Below are positions 17,053-24,795 of a stretch of DNA of 64,000 nt, piece by piece. Location: positions 366,143-430,142 of the forward strand of contig NZ_FNVV01000013.1 of NCBI RefSeq assembly GCF_900108345.1, given 5' to 3'. The DNA is from Bacteroides ndongoniae. Lineage in GTDB: Bacteria; Bacteroidota; Bacteroidia; Bacteroidales; Bacteroidaceae. Below the pieces are notes generated by a model. It had not been told where the DNA came from. It was given only the letters and a program-made list of their open reading frames with translations, and searched no databases. Within the stretch, counting starts at the first letter, position 1, and every line of letters begins with the position of its first letter. The translations under genes were made by a program, and so were the position numbers.

Positions 17053-17595
17053 ATGAAAGATACTAAACAACAATTTGAGCATGTCATTGCGGTATGTCGT
17101 GAGTTGTTCTCGAAGAAACTGCACGATTACGGTCCGGCGTGGCGCATTCTCCGTCCCTCTTCTGTTACCGACCAGATATTCATTAAAGCCAATCGCATAC
17201 GTAGTATTGAGACTAAAGGAGTGGCATTGGTGGATGAAGGAATCCGTTCGGAGTTTATTGCCATTGTAAATTATGGAATTGTAGGCCTGATACAGCTGGA
17301 ACTGGGATATGCCGAGTCGGCCAATATATCGAATGAGGAGGCTTTGGCCTTGTATGACAAGTATGCCAAGCAGTCGCTTGACCTGATGCTTGCCAAAAAT
17401 CACGATTACGATGAGGCTTGGCGTAGTATGCGTATCAGTTCGTATACAGATCTGATTCTGATGAAAATTTACCGTACCAAACAGATAGAGAGTCTGGCTG
17501 GGCAGACGTTGGTGTCGGAAGGAGTGGATGCCAACTATATGGATATGATTAATTATTCTGTATTCGGTTTGATAAAGATAGAATTTGGAGACTGA
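17053..17595 (+). CDS. DUF1599 domain-containing protein
   Basis: This encodes 180 residues with two copies of the same motif: KLHDYGPAWRILRPSSVTDQIFIKANRIRSIE near residue 20 and KNHDYDEAWRSMRISSYTDLILMKIYRTKQIE near residue 115. This duplicated pattern defines DUF1599 (nucleotide modification associated domain). The molecular function is not known. I chose the ATG at 17053 because the upstream TTG at 17032 lies inside the promoter region. In Bacteroides this gene stands beside the DoxX-like gene and tpiA, as here; its stop lies 16 bases before the next ATG. Confidence 0.85.
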   Translation: MKDTKQQFEHVIAVCRELFSKKLHDYGPAWRILRPSSVTDQIFIKANRIRSIETKGVALVDEGIRSEFIAIVNYGIVGLIQLELGYAESANISNEEALALYDKYAKQSLDLMLAKNHDYDEAWRSMRISSYTDLILMKIYRTKQIESLAGQTLVSEGVDANYMDMINYSVFGLIKIEFGD

Positions 17596-17611
17596 TAAGA
17601 AACATATTATC

Positions 17612-18898
17612 ATGAAAGTGTGGGTGAACATCTGCCGTTTCGTTTTGGCTGTAGTGTTCATCTTTTCCGGATTTGTAAAAGCGATAGATCCTTTTGGTTC
17701 GTTTTATAAAATTCAGGATTATCTGACTGCATTCAATCTGATTTCGTGGTTTCCGGGATATTGGCCGTTACTATTTGCCGTATTGCTTGCAGCAATCGAG
17801 TTCTGTGCTGGTATTTATCTTTTCTTAGGTATTCGGCGGAAGATTTCTTCGACGCTGGCATTTCTGCTGATGCTTGTGATGACTCCGTTGACGCTCTATC
17901 TGGCTTTAGCCGATCCGGTGTCGGATTGTGGTTGCTTCGGAGATGCACTGGTATTGACTAATTGGCAGACTTTTGGCAAGAATGTGGTGCTGTTGGTTGC
18001 AGCTGTTACTGTATTCCGTCAGTGGCGGGAGATTACAAGGTTCATTACCCTGAAAATGGAATGGATTTTCTCCATGTATACCATTCTTTTTGTGTTTGCT
18101 TTGTCGGCCTATTGCCTGCGCAACCTGCCTTTGCTTGATTTCCGTCCTTATAAGATAGGAACGAATATCAAGGCCGGGATGGAGATTCCCGAAGGGGCTA
18201 AGCTCAGTGTACTCGAAACGACGTTTGTGATGGAGAAAGATGGTAAGCGGAAAGAGTTTACGCTGGATAACTATCCGGACAGCACCTGGACGTTTGTCGA
18301 AACCCGTACGATTGTCAAGGAGAAGGGGTACGAACCGCCTATTCATGATTTTGCGATGCAGAGTCTGACGAGTGGGACAGATATTACAGACAGTGTACTG
18401 ACCAGTCGCGGATATACTTTCCTGTTGGTGGCCCATCGCATAGAGGAGGCTGATGACAGCAATATCGATCTTATTAATGAAATCTACGATTATAGTGTAG
18501 AACACGGATATGGATTTTATGCCCTGACTTCTTCGCCTGAAGACGCCATTGCTTTGTGGTGCGACCGTACGGGTGCCGAATATCCGTTCTGCCAGATGGA
18601 CGACATTACGTTGAAGACTATCATACGTTCCAATCCCGGATTGTTGCTGATTAAGGACGGTACTATTCTGAACAAGTGGAGTGACAGCCAGCTGCCCGAT
18701 GAATATGTGCTGACCGATAGTCTGGACAAGCTGGAACTGGGCCGTCAGAAATATGTAAACGATTGGTACACGATGGGCTATGTGCTCTTGTGGTTTATTG
18801 TTCCATTGGCCTTTGTCATTGGAGCCGATCAGCTGTTTGTGGTCAGATTGCAGAAGAAGGCGGAACGCAGCAAGCCGCAGCGTGATGAAGAGCAGTAG
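17612..18898 (+). CDS. BT_3928-type DoxX-like membrane protein
   Basis: This encodes 428 residues. The N-terminal ~140 residues form a four-helix DoxX/MauE-like membrane domain (FVLAVVFIFSGFVKAIDP, then LLFAVLLAAIEFCAGIYLFLG and FLLMLVMTPLTLYLALADPVSDCGCFGDAL). MauE-like domains are linked to disulfide transfer, and the DCGCFGD cysteine pair fits that. A soluble region follows, with a thioredoxin-like portion (DAIALWCDRTGAEYPFCQMDDITLKTIIRSNPGLLLIKDGTI), and a last membrane helix near 385-405. The physiological role is unproven. Start chosen at MKVWVNICRF. Confidence 0.85.
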   Translation: MKVWVNICRFVLAVVFIFSGFVKAIDPFGSFYKIQDYLTAFNLISWFPGYWPLLFAVLLAAIEFCAGIYLFLGIRRKISSTLAFLLMLVMTPLTLYLALADPVSDCGCFGDALVLTNWQTFGKNVVLLVAAVTVFRQWREITRFITLKMEWIFSMYTILFVFALSAYCLRNLPLLDFRPYKIGTNIKAGMEIPEGAKLSVLETTFVMEKDGKRKEFTLDNYPDSTWTFVETRTIVKEKGYEPPIHDFAMQSLTSGTDITDSVLTSRGYTFLLVAHRIEEADDSNIDLINEIYDYSVEHGYGFYALTSSPEDAIALWCDRTGAEYPFCQMDDITLKTIIRSNPGLLLIKDGTILNKWSDSQLPDEYVLTDSLDKLELGRQKYVNDWYTMGYVLLWFIVPLAFVIGADQLFVVRLQKKAERSKPQRDEEQ

Positions 18899-18940
18899 TA
18901 AAGTAACAGAAATTATTAACCCTTTTTAAATATAAACAAA

Positions 18941-19699
18941 ATGAGAAAAAACATTGTTGCAGGAAACTGGAAAATGAACAAAACCCTTCAGGAGGGTATT
19001 GCTCTTGCAAAAGAACTGAATGAAGTACTGGCTAACGAAAAGCCTAACTGTGATGTAATCATCTGTACACCGTTTATTCATCTGGCATCGGTTACTCCGT
19101 TGGTAGACCCTGCCAAGATTGGTGTAGGTGCAGAAAACTGCGCTGATAAGGAATCGGGCGCTTATACCGGTGAAGTTTCAGCTGCTATGGTTGCTTCTAC
19201 AGGTGCAAAATATGTAATTCTGGGTCACTCAGAGCGTCGTGCTTACTATCACGAGACAGTAGAAATCCTGGAAGAGAAAGTAAAACTGGCTTTGGCCAAT
19301 GGTCTGACTCCTATCTTCTGTATCGGTGAGGTACTGGAAGAGCGTGAGGCTAACAAGCAGAACGAAGTAGTTGCCGCACAGCTGGCTTCTGTATTCTCTC
19401 TGTCTGCTGAGGACTTCTCGAAAGTTATCCTGGCTTATGAACCGGTATGGGCTATCGGTACAGGCAAGACTGCTACTCCGGAGCAAGCTGAAGAAATCCA
19501 CGCTTTCATCCGCTCTACTGTAGCCGAGAAGTATGGCAAGGAAATCGCTGACAACTGCTCTATCCTTTACGGTGGCAGCTGCAAGCCTTCGAATGCCAAG
19601 GAATTGTTTGCAAAACCCGATGTTGACGGTGGTCTGATTGGTGGCGCTGCTTTGAAGGCTGCTGACTTCAAGGGCATCATCGACGCATTCAATGAATAA
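18941..19699 (+). CDS. tpiA: Triosephosphate isomerase
   Basis: This encodes 252 residues interconverting dihydroxyacetone phosphate and glyceraldehyde 3-phosphate in glycolysis and gluconeogenesis. The N-terminal GNWKMNKT carries the substrate-binding Asn and Lys, LGHSERR the catalytic His, and the [23 protein letters not shown] segment the catalytic Glu and mobile loop 6. GGSCKPSNA and [11 protein letters not shown] bind phosphate. Length and all key residues are normal. Confidence 0.97.
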   Translation: MRKNIVAGNWKMNKTLQEGIALAKELNEVLANEKPNCDVIICTPFIHLASVTPLVDPAKIGVGAENCADKESGAYTGEVSAAMVASTGAKYVILGHSERRAYYHETVEILEEKVKLALANGLTPIFCIGEVLEEREANKQNEVVAAQLASVFSLSAEDFSKVILAYEPVWAIGTGKTATPEQAEEIHAFIRSTVAEKYGKEIADNCSILYGGSCKPSNAKELFAKPDVDGGLIGGAALKAADFKGIIDAFNE

Positions 19700-20019
19700 T
19701 TGATAACGGGCAATTGATAACGGGCAACGGGGCGCGGATGCAACATTCCGACAAGTCGTTTTAGCTTGTTATCAATTGCCTTTTCTTCCACTTTCCGAGT
19801 GTCGGTGAACTGAACCTGGCGGTGTGTCGGAAACATGAATCGGTTTGTAGCCTTCGGGCGAGGCCGTTGTCCGGACACGGATTATAAGTGAAGAACGTTT
19901 ATGTATGACGTATAGTCCGTATCTGAAAAAGCCGCATGTCTGTCGGGGCTTTCTGCCTGGCCGGCAAGAAGTGAGAGGATGCAATATTTAATCATCACAT
20001 ATCGATATACATATTATAT
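19700..20019 (+). terminator. tpiA terminator hairpin and gene-free interval
   Basis: A perfect 13-bp inverted repeat, GGCAATTGATAAC (19709-19721) and GTTATCAATTGCC (19768-19780), follows the tpiA stop and ends in TTTTCTTCC, so it is a likely terminator with a large loop. The left arm is part of a short direct repeat (TTGATAACGGGCAA twice). The remaining ~240 bases hold a weak AAAGCC/GGCTTT hairpin near 19928-19951 and no recognisable gene. Confidence 0.5.
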
Positions 20020-20478
20020 ATGAAAAGACTTGGTTTGTTTTTAGTGGTATGTTTCGCTTTCGTAACCTTTTCGGTGGCGCAGAACAACATAGTGAAAAGT
20101 CTGGAGCGCGATGTGCCCGGACAAGGCAAGGTGCGTGTCCATCAGGATGCGCGTATCACGGCTCTGATCGGTTCGGAGTATGTATCTACCGGAAGCGATG
20201 ACACCAGAACCATTAAAACTTCGGGCTATCGCATTCAGGTGTATGCCGGAAACAATACCCGCCAGGCCAAGAACGAGGCGCATGCGGTGGCTTCGCGCAT
20301 CAAGGAATATTTTCCGGAGCTGGCCGTTTACACTTCTTTCAATCCGCCCCGCTGGCTGTGTCGGGCGGGCGATTACCGCAGCATTGAAGAAGCCGATGCG
20401 ATGATGCGAAAACTGCGTGCTACGGGTGTTTTCAAAGAAGCTTCGATTGTGAGAGAACAGATTAATATACCATTATAA
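20020..20478 (+). CDS. SPOR domain-containing exported protein
   Basis: This encodes 152 residues: a signal peptide (LFLVVCFAFVTFSVAQ), a short linker, then a C-terminal SPOR domain (about residues 68-145; GYRIQVYAGNNTRQAKNEAHAVASRI through RPPRW-like WLCRAGDYRSIEEADAMMRKLRATG). SPOR domains bind glycan strands stripped of stem peptides at division sites, so the protein probably acts in the periplasm on septal peptidoglycan. It lies 21 bases before folE and is likely co-transcribed with it. Confidence 0.88.
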   Translation: MKRLGLFLVVCFAFVTFSVAQNNIVKSLERDVPGQGKVRVHQDARITALIGSEYVSTGSDDTRTIKTSGYRIQVYAGNNTRQAKNEAHAVASRIKEYFPELAVYTSFNPPRWLCRAGDYRSIEEADAMMRKLRATGVFKEASIVREQINIPL

Positions 20479-20499
20479 AGTCTCAAATATAAAAAAGCT

Positions 20500-21096
20500 A
20501 TGTTAGGAAAAGAAGAAATAGAGTCTCCTGCATTGGATGAGTTGAAGGAACACTACCAGCGTATCCTTACCTTGCTGGGTGAAGATGTGGAGCGTGAAGG
20601 ATTGCTGAAAACACCGGAACGTGTGGCCAAGGCCATGCTGACCCTGACCAAGGGTTATACGATGGACCCTCATGAAGTGTTGCGTTCGGCCAAGTTCAAG
20701 GAAGAATACAGTCAGATGGTGATTGTGAAGGATATTGATTTCTTCTCCCTGTGCGAGCACCACATGCTGCCTTTCTATGGCAAAGCGCACGTGGCTTATA
20801 TTCCTAACGGCTACATCACGGGGTTGAGCAAGATTGCCCGTGTGGTAGACATCTTCTCGCACCGGCTTCAGGTGCAGGAGCGCATGACGCTGCAGATTAA
20901 GGAATGCATTCAGGAGACGCTCAATCCGCTGGGTGTAATGGTGGTGGTCGAGGCCAAGCACATGTGCATGCAGATGCGAGGCGTAGAGAAACAGAATGCC
21001 ATCACCACAACTTCCGATTTCACCGGTGCTTTCAATCAGGCAAAGACGAGAGAGGAGTTCATGAATCTTATCAAGCATCACTCTACTTCCCTGTGA
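20500..21096 (+). CDS. folE: GTP cyclohydrolase I
   Basis: This encodes 198 residues, first enzyme of tetrahydrofolate synthesis, converting GTP to 7,8-dihydroneopterin triphosphate. The zinc and active-site segment [47 protein letters not shown] is complete, and the second zinc cysteine is in [16 protein letters not shown]. It ends 40-60 bases before the hairpins at 21131-21217. Confidence 0.96.
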   Translation: MLGKEEIESPALDELKEHYQRILTLLGEDVEREGLLKTPERVAKAMLTLTKGYTMDPHEVLRSAKFKEEYSQMVIVKDIDFFSLCEHHMLPFYGKAHVAYIPNGYITGLSKIARVVDIFSHRLQVQERMTLQIKECIQETLNPLGVMVVVEAKHMCMQMRGVEKQNAITTTSDFTGAFNQAKTREEFMNLIKHHSTSL

Positions 21097-21130
21097 TCTG
21101 TCTATAACTTATAGCAGACGTATTTCTATA

Positions 21131-21217
21131 GCCAGCTTCCCTTGGGCTGGCGCGTAAAGTCCATAGTTAGCAATGTAATACTCTTCTTTAGGGTTGCTGA
21201 CTATGGACTTTGTTTTT
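21131..21217 (+). terminator. Strong two-hairpin terminator after folE
   Basis: A small hairpin (GCCAGC/GCTGGC, 21131-21151) is followed by an 18-bp stem with one G-U pair: AAAGTCCATAGTTAGCAA (21156-21173) and TTGCTGACTATGGACTTT (21194-21211), loop 20 bases, then TGTTTTTTC. This is a convincing intrinsic terminator for the SPOR-folE unit. Confidence 0.7.
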
Positions 21218-21240
21218 TCAACAAGCCTGTAGTGTGTTGT

Positions 21241-21350
21241 TGCAACTTCTGTGCACTGTCGGTGCAAAAGCGATGCACTGCCACTGCAAAGGCGTTGCAC
21301 CGTTGCTGCAAAGGCGTTGCAGTATCAGTGCAAAGGCAGTGCACTGCTGC
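21241..21350. repeat. Array of ten 11-bp TGCA-starting units
   Basis: The 110 bases divide exactly into ten 11-bp units, every one beginning TGCA: TGCAACTTCTG, TGCACTGTCGG, TGCAAAAGCGA, TGCACTGCCAC, TGCAAAGGCGT, TGCACCGTTGC, TGCAAAGGCGT, TGCAGTATCAG, TGCAAAGGCAG and TGCACTGCTGC. Unit types roughly alternate, so the array can also be read as five 22-bp units. It lies between the folE terminator and the next promoter. Function is unknown. Confidence 0.75.
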
Positions 21351-21445
21351 TTTGCTGGCTTTTCCAGATTTACCCGGCCGTTTCTTTGTTTTATAAACTA
21401 CCGTAGTAGACAGCTTCCGGAAATCTTTTCTGTTTAACTGGAGTC

Positions 21446-21476
21446 TTTGTATTTGATATAAAAAACGTTACCTTTG
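21446..21476 (+). promoter_or_regulatory. Promoter of the TlpA-like gene
   Basis: TTTG at 21446-21449 and TACCTTTG at 21469-21476 are separated by 19 bp, a full match to the Bacteroidetes consensus. The start codon at 21522 lies about 40 bases downstream of the expected transcription start. Confidence 0.65.
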
Positions 21477-21521
21477 TGTCAGGTGGATGTTCCGCCGTTT
21501 TTTCTAATAGTCTAATCAATA

Positions 21522-22978
21522 ATGAAACACATGAAACGAAATGTATGGAGAGCTGTCCTCGGGGCAGTATGTCTGGGCAGCTTGTGTGCTGCATGTACTA
21601 CACGTCAGGAAATCCGTATCACAGGTTCCCTGCGCAATGCCGACGGGGCGACTCTTATCTGTTACCGTTCGGTCGGCGGGATGTTCAATTCGGAAACTTA
21701 CGATACACTGGCCTTACAGGCCGACAGTACCTTCGCGCTGACGTTGCCCGGGGGCGAATATGAATGTTTCAACCTCGCTCTGTATGGGAAAAAGAAGCTG
21801 GGTACGTTGCTGACAAAAGGCGGAAATATCCGGGTGCAGCTGGACGGGCAGTCCGAGCAGCCGATGACTATCCTGGAAGGTCAGGACGAACAACTCATGT
21901 GGCAGAAGTGATGTCACAGCTGTACGATGACGTGTTCGACATCCGGACCCGTCAGGGCGACCGTTGGGAAATAGCCGATGATACCATCGCTGCATCGGTA
22001 CGCCGCAAGCTGACGAACTATGCCCTGTCGCTGGACAAGGAGGTGGAAGGTGTGGACGAAGAACTCCGTGACAAAGCCCGTCAGGACATACGCATGCAGT
22101 TGCTGCTGGCGTTCCAGAATCAGTTGCTGGCCACCACCTTCCGGTCGTCCGAAGCTACGAAACAGGAATGGCTGGCCGAGCTGGACAGCATGACGACTTT
22201 CTGCTCCATCAATCATCCGTACAGTCCTTTCTCCAGGGCTTTCTATTCGGTGGTGAGCTATGACACCGGCATCCGCTACTACACCAAAGGCGAGCCGAAG
22301 CCCGAAGGGGTGGAAAAGGGAGTCGAATTGGCCTTTTACGATTTCGAGCATCGGCTGATAGGCAAGGCGCAAGAGGCTGCTATGGCACAACTTTTCCTTG
22401 AAGATGAAGGGCAGCAACGTTACGACCCGGCGCTGCTTCCGCTGGCCGACGAGTTCTGCAAACTGCATCCCGAAAGCCCTTGGATGCCGTGGGTGAGCCG
22501 TGCCGTGGGCAAGAACCGTGCCTTCAACGAAACCGCTATTCCGGCCGACCTCCACTTCCCCGACGTGAGCTCGGCCCAGACAATAAAGGATGTGACCGAC
22601 CTGTACAAAGGCAAGGTTATCTTTATGGACATCTGGGCTACATGGTGCGGCCCCTGCCGTGCGGCATTTGCCCACATCGGTCCGTTGCAGGAGTATGCCG
22701 CAGCCAATGATGTGGTATTGCTTTATCTCTCCATCGACCGTCCGGAGAACGATGAGAAGTGGCGGAAGATGGCTGCCTATTGTGGATTGAAAGGCGAGCA
22801 CGTTCGCGTGCAGAACGCTTTTCATCAGGAAGTGTACGACACCTTTGGCCGTCAGGGTGCCTTGAGCATTCCCCGTTACGTCATTTTCGACAAGCAGGGG
22901 AAGATTCGCTTCACTTCGGCTGCCTCGCCCGAACAGTGGGATAAGTTGAAGGAACAGTTGCAGGAGGTTGCCAGGTAA
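21522..22978 (+). pseudogene. TlpA-family thioredoxin lipoprotein, split by a frameshift at about 21900
   Basis: The first frame (21522-21911, 129 residues) has a lipoprotein-like signal (GSLCAAC) and a DUF4369-like N-terminal domain (ITGSLRNADGATLICYRSVGG through GNIRVQLDG). It ends at TGA after EQLMWQK. The next frame continues at once (AEVMSQLYDDVFDIRTRQGDR) through a helical region to a thioredoxin domain with WATWCGPCRAAF and IPRYVIFDKQGKI, ending at 22978. Together they make a normal Bacteroides periplasmic TlpA-like disulfide reductase of about 485 residues. One base seems missing near 21900. The stop overlaps an ATG (TGATG at 21909-21913), so the second part could be re-initiated, but it would lack any export signal. 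Confidence 0.75.
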
Positions 22979-23047
22979 AGGATTCGGGAACAAGTCTGTG
23001 TGCTGTCTGTTTGCAAAAATGATCCCCGTTTTTCGTGCGTCTGAGCA

Positions 23048-23100
23048 ACACTTGCACGGCTCGTGATCGACACTTGTACGGCTCGCGAGCCACACAAGTG
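23048..23100. repeat. 22-bp direct repeats merging into a palindrome
   Basis: ACACTTGCACGGCTCG at 23048 recurs as ACACTTGTACGGCTCG at 23070, a 22-bp period. The second copy runs into an inverted copy, forming a near-perfect 30-bp palindrome (23071-23100) with CACTTGT/ACAAGTG outer arms and the palindrome GGCTCGCGAGCC in the middle. A looser inverted copy follows near 23114-23135. It lies between the TlpA-like gene and the AAA gene and may terminate transcription. Confidence 0.65.
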
Positions 23101-23189
23101 TTTCAGAAATGTAATGCAAGTGTCGCTCGTACGGGTGGGGAGCGGCGGTTTTTTCTTGCGATGTCTGACTGTTGTTTGCGAGAAAAATG

Positions 23190-23197
23190 TATATTTG
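23190..23197 (+). promoter_or_regulatory. -7 element of the AAA/PD-(D/E)XK gene
   Basis: TATATTTG is a perfect TAnnTTTG 25 bases before the ATG at 23222. No good -33 TTTG lies at the standard spacing. Confidence 0.4.
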
Positions 23198-23221
23198 CGT
23201 AACTTATTATTCTGAAGGACC

Positions 23222-24775
23222 ATGAGCAAGATTTATCCGGTAGGCATACAGAGTTTTGAAGAGATACGTCGGGGCGGTTATTGTTATATAGACAAAACAT
23301 CTCTGATTTATCAGTTGGTAAAGACGGGCAAATATTACTTCCTGAGCCGTCCGCGCCGTTTTGGCAAGAGCCTGCTCATCTCTACGTTGGAAGCTTATTT
23401 CTTAGGAAAGAAGGAGCTTTTCCAGGGACTCGCCATGGAAGGGCTGGAGAAGGACTGGACGACGTACCCCGTGCTTCACCTCGACCTGAACGCGCGGAAG
23501 TATGAGGACGCCGCTTCGCTGACCGCTATCCTGAACCAGCATTTGGAGAGCTGGGAAGTCCTGTATGGTGATGAGAAGAAGGATCGTGCTCCCGAAGAGC
23601 GTTTTGCTTGGATTATAGAGAAGGCCTGCCGGGCGACGGGGCGGAATGTGGTGGTGCTGGTGGACGAGTACGACAAACCCATGCTACAGGCCATCGGCAA
23701 CGAACCCCTGCTCACCGACTATCGCAACACACTGAAAGCCTTCTATGGTGTGCTGAAGAGTTGTGACAAATACCTCCGCTTTGCCCTGCTGACAGGTGTG
23801 ACAAAGTTCAGCAAGGTCAGCGTGTTCAGCGATCTGAACAATCTGATGGACATCTCCATCGACGACCGGTTTGCCAGCATATGCGGCATTACGGAACGCG
23901 AACTGCATCGCGATTTCAAGGAAGACATCGCAATGCTGGCCCAAAAGAACCATCTCACGGAGGACGAAGCTAAACTGCAGTTGAAAGAACAATACGACGG
24001 ATACCATTTCGTGGAAGATAGCGAGGATATCTACAACCCGTTTAGCCTGCTTAATACATTTGCCAAGATGAAGTTCGGCAGCTACTGGTTTGAGACGGGC
24101 ACACCAACTTTCCTTGTAGAACTGCTCCAGCGCAGCAAGTACGACTTGCACCGCCTGACCGAGGAGATGGCTACGGCCGATTCGCTGGGGGGCATCGACA
24201 CCATGTACATGAATCCTGTTCCCATCCTCTATCAGAGCGGTTATCTGACTATTAAGGGGTATGACAGGGAGTTCAGGACCTATGAATTGGGTTTCCCAAA
24301 TCAGGAAGTGGAAGAGGGTTTCACCAAATTCCTGTTGCCCAATTATGCTTCTCTTCCTTCGGGCAATTTGTCTTTCGAGATAATGAACTTTGTCAAAGAG
24401 GTGCGTAGCGGTAACATCGACGCCTTCATGCACCGTCTCCAGAGCTTCTTTGCCGACACGCCCTACGAGCTGATACGCGACTTGGAGCTTCACTACCAGA
24501 ACGTGCTGTTCATTGTCTTCAAGCTGCTGGGCTTTTATACGCAGGCGGAGTATCATACATCTTATGGCCGCGTGGATATGGTCGTCAAGACCGACCGCTA
24601 TATCTATGTGATGGAGTTTAAGCTGGAAGGTTCCGCCGAGGAAGCCCTTCGGCAAATCAATGAAAAGCAATATCCCCTGCCTTTTGCTGCCGATGGGCGG
24701 ACACTTTATAAGATAGGTGTGAACTTCAGCAATGCCACGCGTGGCATTGAGAAGTGGGTGGTGGAAGGAGTATAA
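23222..24775 (+). CDS. AAA-ATPase-like protein with PD-(D/E)XK nuclease-like C-terminus
   Basis: This encodes 517 residues of a family abundant in Bacteroides. The N-terminal AAA-ATPase-like domain begins IYPVGIQSFEEIRRGGYCYIDKT and has a Walker-A-like RPRRFGKSLL (about residues 41-50) and a Walker-B-like VVVLVDEYDKPML (about 142-154). The C-terminal domain (FYTQAEYHTSYGRVDMVVKTDRYIYVMEFKL) matches the PD-(D/E)XK pattern with Asp and the ExK motif. The biological role is unknown; links to mobile elements or defence have been suggested for relatives but nothing here shows it. It stands alone, convergent with dnaG 20 bases away. Confidence 0.88.
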   Translation: MSKIYPVGIQSFEEIRRGGYCYIDKTSLIYQLVKTGKYYFLSRPRRFGKSLLISTLEAYFLGKKELFQGLAMEGLEKDWTTYPVLHLDLNARKYEDAASLTAILNQHLESWEVLYGDEKKDRAPEERFAWIIEKACRATGRNVVVLVDEYDKPMLQAIGNEPLLTDYRNTLKAFYGVLKSCDKYLRFALLTGVTKFSKVSVFSDLNNLMDISIDDRFASICGITERELHRDFKEDIAMLAQKNHLTEDEAKLQLKEQYDGYHFVEDSEDIYNPFSLLNTFAKMKFGSYWFETGTPTFLVELLQRSKYDLHRLTEEMATADSLGGIDTMYMNPVPILYQSGYLTIKGYDREFRTYELGFPNQEVEEGFTKFLLPNYASLPSGNLSFEIMNFVKEVRSGNIDAFMHRLQSFFADTPYELIRDLELHYQNVLFIVFKLLGFYTQAEYHTSYGRVDMVVKTDRYIYVMEFKLEGSAEEALRQINEKQYPLPFAADGRTLYKIGVNFSNATRGIEKWVVEGV

Positions 24776-24795
24776 CGCGAATCGGTTCGTTCGTT

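Noticed and set aside
21895..21915. Programmed frameshift in the TlpA-like gene
   Set aside because: There is no slippery heptamer or downstream structure at the junction; an indel explains it better.
21914..23119. 401-codon reverse-strand frame across the TlpA-like gene
   Set aside because: The plus strand carries the clear thioredoxin motif WCGPC; the reverse frame is an antisense shadow with no family features.
23222..24775. Defence system built around the AAA/PD-(D/E)XK protein
   Set aside because: It is a stand-alone gene between unrelated core genes, with no partner methylase, reverse transcriptase or effector nearby.
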